A stretch of DNA of 64,000 bases. Source: Luteimicrobium xylanilyticum (GTDB lineage: Bacteria; Actinomycetota; Actinomycetes; Actinomycetales; Cellulomonadaceae). The translations under genes and the position numbers were made by a program. The notes under the pieces were generated by a model. That model was not told the DNA's origin. It was given only the letters and a program-made list of their open reading frames with translations, and ran no database searches. Below, piece after piece: positions 54,622 through 62,749 of this stretch. Within the stretch, counting starts at the first letter, position 1. Each line of letters begins with the position of its first letter. The stretch is from NCBI RefSeq assembly GCF_009429125.1, contig NZ_CP045529.1, forward strand, positions 930,001 to 994,000, written 5' to 3'.

Positions 54622-54972
54622 ATGATCATCGGGGTCGGGATCGACGTCGTGGACGTCGCGCGGTTCATGGCGACGCTCGAACGCACGCCCGCGCTGCGGG
54701 AGCGGTTGTTCACGGAGGCGGAGCGCGACCTGCCGCCGGCGTCGATCGCGGCCCGGTTCGCCGCTAAGGAGGCCATCGCCAAGGCGCTCGGCGCACCGGG
54801 CGGGATGCGGTGGCACGACGCGACCGTGCACCGGGTCGAGGGAGGTGCGCCCGTCGTCGAGATCCGGGGGACCGTCAAGGCCCGCGCCGACGAGCTCGGC
54901 ATCGCGACCTTCCACCTGTCCATCTCGCACGACGCCGGGATCGCGTCGGCGATGGTCGTCGCGGAGGGGTGA
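54622..54972 (+). CDS. acpS: Holo-[acyl-carrier-protein] synthase
   Basis: AcpS transfers phosphopantetheine from CoA to acyl carrier protein. The 116-residue product has the [10 protein letters not shown] metal-binding N-terminus and the [12 protein letters not shown] motif, and [16 protein letters not shown]. It belongs functionally with coaA. Leaderless-type start at ATG 54622. Confidence 0.95.
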   Translation: MIIGVGIDVVDVARFMATLERTPALRERLFTEAERDLPPASIAARFAAKEAIAKALGAPGGMRWHDATVHRVEGGAPVVEIRGTVKARADELGIATFHLSISHDAGIASAMVVAEG

Positions 54973-54990
54973 CGGTCCCTCCCGCTCCTC

Positions 54991-55079
54991 CCGCCGAACA
55001 CGGGCTTCGCGCCCGTCATGGGGACCGGACGGGCGCAGAGCCCGTGGTCGGCGGGCAATGATCGCGTGTTCGGCGGGGA
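54991..55079. repeat. Intergenic palindrome family, copy C
   Basis: CCGCCGAACACGGGCT (54991-55006) pairs with 55039-55054 (one mismatch); inner GCGCCCGTC (55009-55017) pairs with GACGGGCGC (55028-55036). A single extra arm CGCGTGTTCGGCGG follows (55063-55076). Confidence 0.75.
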
Positions 55080-55124
55080 GGTCGGCAGGGTCGCGGACCG
55101 CCGGGATGCGGGCAGCCGTCCGCC

Positions 55125-56060
55125 TCAACGGCGGAGCGCGCGCCGGATCGCCGGCGCGATCGAGCCGGCGTCGCGCGGGGTGAACCGGAGGACGTCCACG
55201 GCGCCCGTCGATACCCAGAGGTTCTGCCGCGTGCGGTCCCGGAAGACGGCCTCGGGGGTGTCGTGCACCTCCCGGCCGTCGAGCTCGGCGACCAGCCAGC
55301 GGCCGTCACGCTTGCGCCAGCCTGCATCGCCGCGTGAGATCTCCCGGCCGTCGGCGTCCACCAACGGGAGCTGGAGGACGTCCGGCGGAATGCCTTCCTC
55401 GACGCACTCGAGTCGCGTGCTCGACTCGAACGGCGACTCGGAGCGGGAGTCCGCGAGCTCCCAGAGATCGTGCCGCGTGGCGACGCCGCGCCGGCCGCGT
55501 GCGAGGTCGTGCGCTCGCTCGAGCCCCACGGCGTCGAGCTTCTTGCGGTAGAGCGCGGAGTCGAGCACGGCAAGGCCTCGGCTGCGCGGGAGCTCGGGTA
55601 CGGCCTGGGCCAACGCCCAGGGGATGCTCGCGACGCGTCGACCGTCGATCATGACGGTCTCGAGACCGTCGTCGAACTGGCGCAGCGCGATCCCGTGCCG
55701 GGACGTCCGGTCGCTCGCCCGCGGCAGGGCGGCCTCGGCGCGGAGGCGGAGCGGGGCGCCCTCGACGCCGTGGAGGACGAGCGCGCACGCCCCGACGCTG
55801 ATCGCGTCGGGTCCGTAGGCGAGGAGCGCGAGCCAGGCGGCCCGTCGTCGGGCGTGGTCGAACACGGACAGCCCGGCCGGCGGCGGGGTGCGCAGGTCGA
55901 GCACTCCCGACGTCGGGCGGTGCCACTCGCGTCGCCGGACCAGCCCGCGCACGGACGCGTCGGTCAGGCCGTGCTCCCGGTGCTGGGCTACGGAGACGAG
56001 CCCACCCTGGGACTGGGCGAGCGCGAAGAGTGCGGGAGGTGTCTCGGTCCGTCGGTGCAC
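55125..56060 (-). CDS. AbiEi-type wHTH plus DUF559/Vsr-like nuclease-domain protein
   Basis: The 311-residue product has an N-terminal winged-helix domain (about 10-55, LFALAQSQGGLVSVAQHREHGL, in pieces LFALAQSQGG and REWHRPTSGVLDL) like the AbiEi antitoxin N-domain. A middle alpha/beta region and a C-terminal domain (SPFESSTRLECV, DGRWLVAELDGREVH) resemble DUF559 nucleases of the restriction-endonuclease fold with a Glu...Asp...ExD-like metal site. It is common as a solitary gene in actinobacteria and is usually annotated AbiEi-family. No AbiEii toxin gene is adjacent. GTG start at 56060. Confidence 0.75.
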   Translation of the reverse strand: MHRRTETPPALFALAQSQGGLVSVAQHREHGLTDASVRGLVRRREWHRPTSGVLDLRTPPPAGLSVFDHARRRAAWLALLAYGPDAISVGACALVLHGVEGAPLRLRAEAALPRASDRTSRHGIALRQFDDGLETVMIDGRRVASIPWALAQAVPELPRSRGLAVLDSALYRKKLDAVGLERAHDLARGRRGVATRHDLWELADSRSESPFESSTRLECVEEGIPPDVLQLPLVDADGREISRGDAGWRKRDGRWLVAELDGREVHDTPEAVFRDRTRQNLWVSTGAVDVLRFTPRDAGSIAPAIRRALRR

Positions 56061-56149
56061 GGACCCATGTCAATGTGTCGGCCCCTGCGCGCGGTCCGGG
56101 CGGTACGTGCGTTGGGGACGACGGGCCGGTCGGGGTCGCCTGTGGATGC

Positions 56150-56257
56150 CGTCGCCCGAACAAGGAGGCGCGGTCGAGCACGGGATCTGCGCACGACGAC
56201 AACGGGATCTGCGTCCGTCAGCGCAGCTGGACGGACGCAGATCCCGTGTTCGGCGAG
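56150..56257. repeat. Intergenic palindrome family, copy D
   Basis: ACGGGATCTGCGTCCGTC (56202-56219) pairs perfectly over 18 bp with 56230-56247, continuing to GTGTTCGGCG (56247-56256). A duplicated half-arm GCACGGGATCTGCG lies at 56178-56191, and a degenerate CGCCCGAACA (56152-56161) at the left edge. Confidence 0.75.
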
Positions 56258-56274
56258 AAGGGGGGAGGCGCGGA

Positions 56275-57318
56275 TCAGGACTGGAAGGCCGGGACGACCT
56301 CGCGCTCGAACAGCTCGACGCCCGTCGTGTCGTAGGCGATCCCCGGGAAGTAGCCGATCGTGTAGGCGAGGCCCGCGTCGCGGAGCTCTCCGATCCGCTC
56401 GACGACCTGCTCCGGCGTTCCGACGAGCGGCCCGCTCCGCAGGCTCTGCATCTCGCCGTCGGCCTTCTCGTCCGACACGGTCTTGCGCAGGTGGGAGTCG
56501 ATCCAGTCGAGCTGGTCCTGGACGTCCTTCTCGGTCGCCCCGATGACGACGTTGAAGTTGCCGGAGCGGGTGATCTCGCCGAAGTCGCGGCCCAGGTCGG
56601 CGCAGTGGCCGGCCAGCACCTCGGACTTGTGCCGGAACGTCTCGAGGTCGCCCGCGAAGTTCGTGTACTGCGCGTACTCGGCCGCGATGCGCAGGGTGCG
56701 CTTCTCGCCGCCGCCCGCGATCCACAGCGGGATGCTCGGCCCGGCGGCCTCGCCCGCCGCGTGCTGTAGCGGCTGCGGGTAGTTGCGGGCGCCCGCGACC
56801 TGGTAGACCGACCCGTCGAGCGTGGCCTCACCGGTGCGCCACATCTGGGCCATGATGTCGACGCCCTCGGCGAGCGCGTCGAGGCGCAGCCCGGCGCGGG
56901 GGAAGCCGTACCCGTAGGCCCGCCACTCGTGCTCGTACCAGCCCGCGCCGATGCCCATCTCGATGCGGCCGCCCGACACGTGGTCGACGGTCGTCGCGAC
57001 CTTCGCGAGGTAGGCGGGGTTGCGGTACGACATGCAGGTGCACATCTGGCCGAGTCGCACGCGCTCGGTCGACGCCGCGAACGCGGCCATGAGCGACCAC
57101 GCCTCGTGCGTCGCCTCGTGGGTGGGCTCGGGGACGGTGTGGAAGTGGTCGTAGACCCAGATGGACTCCCACGCGTGCTGGGCGCCCGGGAGGCCCTCTC
57201 CGGCGAAGGCGGTGTCGGCGCGGCGTGCGAGGGAGTGGATGACTTCCCAGTGCTTCGCGGGGTCGATGCCCGTGAGGTCCTGACGCCAGCCCTGCGGGAT
57301 GAAGATTCCGAATCGCAT
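56275..57318 (-). CDS. LLM class F420-dependent oxidoreductase
   Basis: The 347-residue TIM-barrel protein is of the luciferase-like monooxygenase family, of the F420-dependent type (MRFGIFIPQGWRQDL; VYDHFHTVPEPT; RVRLGQMCTCMSYRNPAYLAK; GGRIEMGIGAGWYEHEWRAYG; PLWIAGGGEKRTLRIAAEY). These enzymes use F420 in actinobacteria for redox steps on diverse substrates. The ATG at 57318 lies 6 nt after TACGGT (leaderless). The much longer upstream reading frame opposite nnrD is rejected. Confidence 0.92.
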   Translation of the reverse strand: MRFGIFIPQGWRQDLTGIDPAKHWEVIHSLARRADTAFAGEGLPGAQHAWESIWVYDHFHTVPEPTHEATHEAWSLMAAFAASTERVRLGQMCTCMSYRNPAYLAKVATTVDHVSGGRIEMGIGAGWYEHEWRAYGYGFPRAGLRLDALAEGVDIMAQMWRTGEATLDGSVYQVAGARNYPQPLQHAAGEAAGPSIPLWIAGGGEKRTLRIAAEYAQYTNFAGDLETFRHKSEVLAGHCADLGRDFGEITRSGNFNVVIGATEKDVQDQLDWIDSHLRKTVSDEKADGEMQSLRSGPLVGTPEQVVERIGELRDAGLAYTIGYFPGIAYDTTGVELFEREVVPAFQS

Positions 57319-57324
57319 GGCACG

Positions 57325-57330
57325 ACCGTA
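57325..57330 (-). promoter_or_regulatory. Leaderless -10 box for the LLM gene
   Basis: TACGGT on the minus strand, 6 nt before the ATG at 57318. Confidence 0.5.
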
Positions 57331-57399
57331 CCGCGGTCGAAACGGTTCGCGCCCTGCCGGGCGGCCGGGGCCCGGACGGCGGCGCGGCGCGCGGCGTCG

Positions 57400-57405
57400 C
57401 ATGAT
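57400..57405 (+). promoter_or_regulatory. Leaderless -10 box for nnrE/nnrD
   Basis: CATGAT, 6 nt before the GTG at 57412. Confidence 0.45.
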
Positions 57406-57411
57406 GACGGG

Positions 57412-59022
57412 GTGATCGAAGCCCACACCGCCGCCGTCGTGCGCGCCGCCGAGCAGCCCCTCCTCGACGCGGGCGTGCCGCTCATGGAGCGGGCGGCGTT
57501 CGCCCTCTCGCGGGCGGCGCTCCGGGAGCTCGCGGCCCGCCGGGGGCGGGTCGTCGGAGCGCGCGTCGCCCTTCTCGTCGGGTCGGGGAACAACGGCGGG
57601 GACGCGCTGTTCGCCGGGGCGTACCTGCGGGGTCGCGGGGTCGCGGTGACCGCGTACGGCGTGGGGTCCCGGGTGCACGACGGTGGCCGCGACGCCCTGC
57701 TGCGCGTCGGCGGCCGGTTCGTGGACCTGTCCGACGACGGCGCCCCCGTGGGCGGTGACGCTGCGGCGCCCGGGTCGACGCTCGACCGGGCGGTGGCGGA
57801 CGTCGCGGCGAGCGACGCGGTGCTCGACGCGCTCCTCGGCACGGGCGCGCGCGGCGCGCTGCGGGGGACGGGTGCGGATGTCGTCGAGCGGCTGAACGAT
57901 GTGCTCGCGGGCACCGCGCGGCGTCCCGTGGTCGTGGCCGTCGACGTCCCGAGCGGCGTCGGTGTCGACGACGGCACCGTGCCCGGACTGGTCCTGCGCG
58001 CCGACGTGACCGTGACGTTCGGCGCGGTGAAACGCGGCCTGCTGCTGCCCCCGGCGGCGGAGCTCGCGGGCCGCGTGGAGGTCGCCGACATCGGGCTGGG
58101 GCTGGACGCCCCCCGCACGCGGCGTCACGGCGCGGGGTGGGCGCTGTGCCGCCTCGAGCACGACGACGTCGCAGGGCTCTGGCCGGTCCCGGGGGCGTCC
58201 TCGCAGAAGTACGCGCGCGGTGTGCTCGGCGTCGTCGCGGGGACGTCGGAGTTCCCCGGGGCGGCCGTGCTGGCGGCGACCGCGGCCGTGCGCGCCGGCG
58301 TCGGGATGGTGCGGTACGTCGGGCCGGAGGCGGTGTCGCACGCGGTCGTCGGTGCGCGGCCCGAGGTCGTGCCCGCCCGCGGGAGGGTTCAGGCGTGGGC
58401 GGTCGGCCCCGGCCTGCCGGCGGCGCCGTCCGACGCGGACGCTCCCGTCGGACCTGACGTCCTCGCCCAGCACCACGAGGTCCGGGCGGCGCTCGCGGCC
58501 GCGACCGGCGACGGCGATCGCGTCCCCGTCGTCGTGGACGCGGGCGCCCTGTCGCTCCTGCCCGCCCGGGTGCCGCCGACGGTCGTGCTGACCCCGCACG
58601 CGGGCGAGCTCGCGACGCTGCTGCGCGCGCGGAGCCAGCAGGTCGAGCGGGCCGCGGTCGAGGCCGCGCCGCTCGAGCACGCCCGCCTCGCGCACGACCT
58701 GACCGGCGCGACGGTCCTGCTCAAGGGCGCGGTGACGGTCGTCGTCGGGACGGGCGGCGCCCTGTATGCGCAGGCCGACGCGCCGGCCTGGCTCGCGACC
58801 GCGGGCGCGGGCGACGTGCTCACCGGGCTGCTCGGGACGCTGCTCGCCGCGCGGTCGGACGAGGTGCTGCGCGACCCGTCGCTCGCCGCGACGCTCGCCG
58901 CAGCGGCCGCGAGCGTGCACGGGTTGGCCGCCCGCGCCGCCAACCCGGGTGGGCCCGTGAACGCGCTCGCCGTGGCCGACGCCGTCCCGCGCGTCGTCGC
59001 GGACCTCCTGCGCGGGGCGTAG
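57412..59022 (+). CDS. nnr: Bifunctional NAD(P)H-hydrate repair enzyme (epimerase plus dehydratase)
   Basis: Repairs hydrated NAD(P)H. The 536-residue product fuses an N-terminal NnrE epimerase domain (GSGNNGGDALFAG; VAVDVPSGVGVDDGTV) with a C-terminal NnrD ADP-dependent dehydratase domain (TPHAGELATLL; LKGAVTVV; TAGAGDVLTGLLGTLLA). The GTG at 57412 lies 6 nt after CATGAT; the longer ORF upstream is rejected. Confidence 0.94.
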   Translation: MIEAHTAAVVRAAEQPLLDAGVPLMERAAFALSRAALRELAARRGRVVGARVALLVGSGNNGGDALFAGAYLRGRGVAVTAYGVGSRVHDGGRDALLRVGGRFVDLSDDGAPVGGDAAAPGSTLDRAVADVAASDAVLDALLGTGARGALRGTGADVVERLNDVLAGTARRPVVVAVDVPSGVGVDDGTVPGLVLRADVTVTFGAVKRGLLLPPAAELAGRVEVADIGLGLDAPRTRRHGAGWALCRLEHDDVAGLWPVPGASSQKYARGVLGVVAGTSEFPGAAVLAATAAVRAGVGMVRYVGPEAVSHAVVGARPEVVPARGRVQAWAVGPGLPAAPSDADAPVGPDVLAQHHEVRAALAAATGDGDRVPVVVDAGALSLLPARVPPTVVLTPHAGELATLLRARSQQVERAAVEAAPLEHARLAHDLTGATVLLKGAVTVVVGTGGALYAQADAPAWLATAGAGDVLTGLLGTLLAARSDEVLRDPSLAATLAAAAASVHGLAARAANPGGPVNALAVADAVPRVVADLLRGA

Positions 59023-59132
59023 CGGCACCGGTCACCACAACCGGGCACCACCGACCCGACGATGGACGATTCTCCCGCGCGCCGCCGTGCGACGCGCCGC
59101 TCTTCACGGTCGATGTGGTGGTCGGTGCCGCT
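59021..59132 (+). repeat. Imperfect inverted repeat after nnr
   Basis: GTAGCGGCACCGGTCACCAC (59021-59040) and its near-complement (59113-59132; 18 of 20 match) enclose about 70 bp. It starts within the nnr stop codon. It may be a terminator or a degenerate repeat. Confidence 0.35.
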
Positions 59133-59158
59133 ACGCCCGACGCTCCCGACGCGAGCGT

Positions 59159-59164
59159 TACGGT
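59159..59164 (+). promoter_or_regulatory. Leaderless -10 box for the pseudouridine synthase
   Basis: TACGGT, 5 nt before the GTG at 59170. Confidence 0.45.
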
Positions 59165-59169
59165 GGGGC

Positions 59170-60210
59170 GTGCCCCGCCGCAGGACCCCGCCGCCCCTCC
59201 CGGTGCGCGACGGCCTCAACCCGACCCGGCTCCGCCTGCCCGTCCCGGCCGCAGACGCCGAAGCCGCCCCGGCGACGGTGCTCGCCTACCTCGTCGGGCG
59301 GTTTCCCGACGACGAGCCGCGGCTCCGCGAGAAGGTCGCCACGGGCGAGGTCCTGCTCGACGACGGCACCCCGGTCGACGCGGCGACGCCGTACCGCCCG
59401 CACGACACGGTGTGGCTCTACCGCGACCCGCCGGTCGAGCCGGAGCTTCCGTTCCGCGCGGAGGTGCTGCACCGCGACGACGACCTCCTGGTGGTCGACA
59501 AGCCGCACTTCGTCGCGACGCTCCCGCGCGGGGCGTACGTCGCGCGTTCGCTGCTCGTCCAGCTCCGACGCGAGCTGGACCTGCCGGAGCTGTCGCCGAT
59601 CCACCGCCTCGACCGGGTCACCGCGGGTGTCGTCGTGTTCACGGTGCGCCGCGAGGTCCGGGGCGCGTACCAGCAGCTTCTCGACACGCGCGGCCTCGAG
59701 AAGGAGTACCTCGCGGTCGCGCCCGTCCGCCCGGACCTGGAGCTGCCCGTCGTGGTGCGCAGCCGGATCGTCAAGGAGCGCGGCGTGCTGCGCGCGGCCG
59801 AGGTCCCCGGCACGCCGAACGCCGAGAGCCGCGTGTCGCTCGTCGGGACGTGCCCTTGGCCGGGAGCGGTTCCCCGCCCGCCGGGGGCTGCGACCGCCAC
59901 CGACCTCGGGCTCTACCGACTCGAGCCGCGCACGGGCCGCACCCACCAGCTCCGGCTGCACCTGGCCCGGCTCGGCGTCCCGATCCTCGGCGACCCGTTC
60001 TACCCCGTCCTGCGGGACGTGGCCGAGGACGACTGGTCCGACCCCCTCCAGCTCCTCGCGCGCTTCGTCGCCTTCACCGACCCGTACACCGGCGAGCGTC
60101 GTCGCTTCGAGTCGCGCCGTCGGCTCGACGCGTGGCCCGGACCGTGGCCCCGGTCCTGGCCCGACGGCTCGGGCTCGGCGGTCGCGGAGTGCGAGGATGG
60201 GACACCGTGA
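59170..60210 (+). CDS. RluA family pseudouridine synthase
   Basis: The 346-residue product is an RNA pseudouridine synthase of the RluA/RsuA superfamily. Seen: LVVDKPHFVATLPRG, the catalytic Asp in HRLDRVTAGVVVFT, and the RTGRTHQLRLHLARLG motif. It has a divergent S4-like N-terminus (about 20-90). The target RNA is unknown. The GTG at 59170 lies 5 nt after TACGGT. Its stop overlaps the alr GTG as GTGA. Confidence 0.93.
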   Translation: MPRRRTPPPLPVRDGLNPTRLRLPVPAADAEAAPATVLAYLVGRFPDDEPRLREKVATGEVLLDDGTPVDAATPYRPHDTVWLYRDPPVEPELPFRAEVLHRDDDLLVVDKPHFVATLPRGAYVARSLLVQLRRELDLPELSPIHRLDRVTAGVVVFTVRREVRGAYQQLLDTRGLEKEYLAVAPVRPDLELPVVVRSRIVKERGVLRAAEVPGTPNAESRVSLVGTCPWPGAVPRPPGAATATDLGLYRLEPRTGRTHQLRLHLARLGVPILGDPFYPVLRDVAEDDWSDPLQLLARFVAFTDPYTGERRRFESRRRLDAWPGPWPRSWPDGSGSAVAECEDGTP

Positions 60211-61421
60211 GCACCTATCCCGCCCGGGCGGTCGTCGACCTCGCCGCGATCCGCCACAACGTGCGGACCCTGCGCGAGCGCGCGCCGGGGGCGGCCGTGA
60301 TGGCGGTCGTCAAGGCCGACGCGTACGGTCACGGGCTGGTCCCGGCGGCCCGCGCGGCGCTCGCCGGCGGGGCGACGTGGTTGGGCGTCGCGCAGGCGTC
60401 CGAGGCCCTCGCGCTCCGGGCGGCCGGCATCGGGCCCGACGACGCGCGGATCCTCACCTGGCTGCACGCCCCCGGGGTCGACTTCGTCGCCCTGCTCGAG
60501 GCGGACGTCGACGTGTCGGTCGCGGCGCCCTGGGCCGTGGACGCCGTCGTCGGCTCGGCGCGCGCCACCGGGCGCACCGCGCGCGTGCACCTCAAGGTCG
60601 ACACCGGGCTCGGCCGCAACGGCGTCCTGGCCGAGGACGTCGACTCCGTCCTCCCGGCACTCCTCAAGGCCGAGGCGGAGGGGACCGTCCGCCTCGTGGG
60701 GCTGTGGTCGCACCTGGCGCTCGCGGACGAGCCGGACCACCCGAGCGTGCGGGCCCAGCGGGTCGTCTTCGACGACGTCGTCGAGCACGCCGAGCGTGCG
60801 GGTGCCCGCCTCGAGGTGCGGCACCTCGCGAACTCGGCGGCCACGCTCACCGCGCCCGCGCTGCACTACGACCTCGTGCGCCCCGGGCTCGCGGTGTACG
60901 GGATGTCGCCGGTGCCGCAGCTCGCGGCACCGCGCGAGCTCGGGCTCGTCCCGGCGATGACGCTCGAGGCCGACCTCGCGACCGTGAAGCGGGTCCGCGC
61001 GGGCCAGGGCGTGTCCTACGCGCACCTGTACACGACGACGCAGGACACCGCGCTCGGCGTCGTCCCGCTCGGCTACGCCGACGGGATCCCGCGCCACGCG
61101 TCGGGCGGCAGCGCCGGCCCGGGCGGCCCGCTGCTCGTCGGGCACGACGGCGCAGCCCGGGTCGTACGGATCGCGGGGCGCGTGTGCATGGACCAGGTCG
61201 TGCTCGACCTCGGGCCGGACGCGACCGAGCAGGCCGGCGACACGGTCCGGCTGTTCGGTGTCGACGAGCCGCTGCCGGGCGGGGGCACGGCGCCGACCGC
61301 GCAGGACTGGGCCGATGCCGCGGGCACGATCAGCTACGAGATCACCACGCGCCTGGGGTCTCGGATCCCGCGCGTCCACGTCGACACGCAGGCCCGGGTG
61401 TCCCGGGCGGAGGACGCATGA
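60207..61421 (+). CDS. alr: Alanine racemase
   Basis: Alr makes D-alanine for peptidoglycan using PLP. The 404-residue product has the PLP-lysine in MAVVKADAYGHG, the KVDTGLGRNG and the catalytic Tyr in VSYAHLYTT, and the RVCMDQVVLDL region. It overlaps the upstream and downstream genes by 4 nt each (GTGA, ATGA), forming a coupled unit rluA-like/alr/tsaE. Confidence 0.96.
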   Translation: MSTYPARAVVDLAAIRHNVRTLRERAPGAAVMAVVKADAYGHGLVPAARAALAGGATWLGVAQASEALALRAAGIGPDDARILTWLHAPGVDFVALLEADVDVSVAAPWAVDAVVGSARATGRTARVHLKVDTGLGRNGVLAEDVDSVLPALLKAEAEGTVRLVGLWSHLALADEPDHPSVRAQRVVFDDVVEHAERAGARLEVRHLANSAATLTAPALHYDLVRPGLAVYGMSPVPQLAAPRELGLVPAMTLEADLATVKRVRAGQGVSYAHLYTTTQDTALGVVPLGYADGIPRHASGGSAGPGGPLLVGHDGAARVVRIAGRVCMDQVVLDLGPDATEQAGDTVRLFGVDEPLPGGGTAPTAQDWADAAGTISYEITTRLGSRIPRVHVDTQARVSRAEDA

Positions 61422-61969
61422 GCCGCAGCTACGCCCTCGACCTGGCCGACGCCGACGCGACCCGCGCCTTCGGGCGCGCGCTCGCCGCGGTGCTCCGGGC
61501 CGGCGACCTCGTCGTCCTCACGGGAGACCTGGGGGCCGGGAAGACCACCCTCACGCAGGGCATCGGTGGCGGCCTGGGCGTGCGCGGCCAGGTCGCGTCG
61601 CCCACGTTCATCATCGCGCGCGAGCACCCGCCCGTGACCCCCGGCCCGGGCCTGGTCCACGTCGACGCGTACCGGCTGGGCTCGCTCGACGAGGTCGACG
61701 CGCTCGACCTCGACTCGAGCCTCGAGGACGTCGTGACGGTCGTCGAGTGGGGCGAGGGGCTCGTCGAGCAGCTCGCCGACGACCGCCTCGAGGTGCGGCT
61801 CGAGCGCCCGCACGGGGGCTTCACCGGAACGGCCGGGGCCGACGGGGGCGACGCCGACGACGACGCGGGCGACGGCGACTCGGGCGTCCGGCACGCGACG
61901 GTCACGGCCGTGGGGGAGCGCTGGGCCGACGTCGAACTGCCCGGGCAACCGACCACCGCCGTTCCCTGA
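61418..61969 (+). CDS. tsaE: tRNA threonylcarbamoyladenosine biosynthesis protein TsaE
   Basis: ATPase of the t6A37 tRNA modification machinery. The 183-residue product has the P-loop GDLGAGKTTLTQGIG, SPTFIIARE and VVEWGEG. A Gly/Asp-rich acidic insert (GGDADDDAGDGDSG) lies near the C-terminus, longer than usual. The ATG at 61418 overlaps the alr stop. It sits 34 bp before tsaB. Confidence 0.95.
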   Translation: MSRSYALDLADADATRAFGRALAAVLRAGDLVVLTGDLGAGKTTLTQGIGGGLGVRGQVASPTFIIAREHPPVTPGPGLVHVDAYRLGSLDEVDALDLDSSLEDVVTVVEWGEGLVEQLADDRLEVRLERPHGGFTGTAGADGGDADDDAGDGDSGVRHATVTAVGERWADVELPGQPTTAVP

Positions 61970-61991
61970 CCCCGGCACGGGCGGCAGCACC

Positions 61992-61997
61992 TACGCT
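61992..61997 (+). promoter_or_regulatory. Leaderless -10 box for tsaB
   Basis: TACGCT, 6 nt before the GTG at 62004. Confidence 0.5.
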
Positions 61998-62003
61998 GGT
62001 CCC

Positions 62004-62738
62004 GTGGCAGTTCTCGCAGTCGACACGTCAGCGGCCGTCGCCGTCGCCCTGGTCGGGGAAGGCGGCGAGCGGCTCGCGTCACGCGTCGCCCGTGAGCAGC
62101 GCCGGCACGCCGAGCTCCTCGCCCCGTTGGTCTCCGAGGTCCTGCACGAGGCGCAGGTCCACCGGTCCGAGCTGACGGCGGTCGTCGCGGGCACGGGTCC
62201 CGCTCCGTTCACCGGCCTCCGCGTGGGCCTCGTCACGGCGCGCACGCTCGCGCTCTCCCTGGGTGTCCCGGTGTGGGGCGTGTGCAGCCTCGACGCCATC
62301 GCCGCCCAGGCGGTCGGGGACCTGGGGCTCGAGCCCGACGACGAGGTGCTCGTCGCCACCGACGCCCGCCGCCGCGAGGTCTACTGGGCCCGGTACCGGG
62401 TCGTCGCGCACGAGGGACCGCACGGTGTTGCCGTCGTCGAGACGGTCGCCGGCCCGGACGTGGCGCGCGCCGCGGACGTCGTGGCCGCGGGGCACGCGGA
62501 CGGGGCCGTCGTCGTCGGGCAGGGTGCCGCGCTCTACCCGGAGCTGGGCGAGGCCGTCTCGGCTGCCGCGACCGACCCGGAGGCATCGGGCGACGCCCCC
62601 GACGTGCCCGACCCCGTCGTGCTGGCGCGCCTCGCCCTGGCCCGGCACGCCGCGGGCGGGGAGCTGCCCACGACGCCGCTGTACCTGCGCCGTCCGGACG
62701 CCCAGGTCCCGGGCGCACCGAAGCGCGCGAGCGCTTGA
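62004..62738 (+). CDS. tsaB: tRNA threonylcarbamoyladenosine biosynthesis protein TsaB
   Basis: Scaffold partner of TsaD/TsaE in t6A synthesis. The 244-residue ASKHA-fold product has AVDTSAAVAVAL at the N-terminus, QRRHAELLAPLV and GTGPAPFTGLRVGLVTARTLAL. Leaderless-type GTG start. rimI follows 11 nt downstream, and tsaD would be expected next in many actinobacteria but is not in this window before 63.3 kb. Confidence 0.95.
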   Translation: MAVLAVDTSAAVAVALVGEGGERLASRVAREQRRHAELLAPLVSEVLHEAQVHRSELTAVVAGTGPAPFTGLRVGLVTARTLALSLGVPVWGVCSLDAIAAQAVGDLGLEPDDEVLVATDARRREVYWARYRVVAHEGPHGVAVVETVAGPDVARAADVVAAGHADGAVVVGQGAALYPELGEAVSAAATDPEASGDAPDVPDPVVLARLALARHAAGGELPTTPLYLRRPDAQVPGAPKRASA

Positions 62739-62749
62739 GGGAGGTCACG

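Noticed and set aside
56319-59028. 917-residue frame extending the LLM oxidoreductase upstream
   Set aside because: The extension is antisense to nnr; the -10 box and the typical MRFGIFIPQG start fix the gene at 57318.
59087-61417. Long plus-strand frame upstream of and in frame with tsaE
   Set aside because: Only the part from ATG 61418 resembles a protein family; the upstream part is a shifted reading of the pseudouridine synthase and alr.
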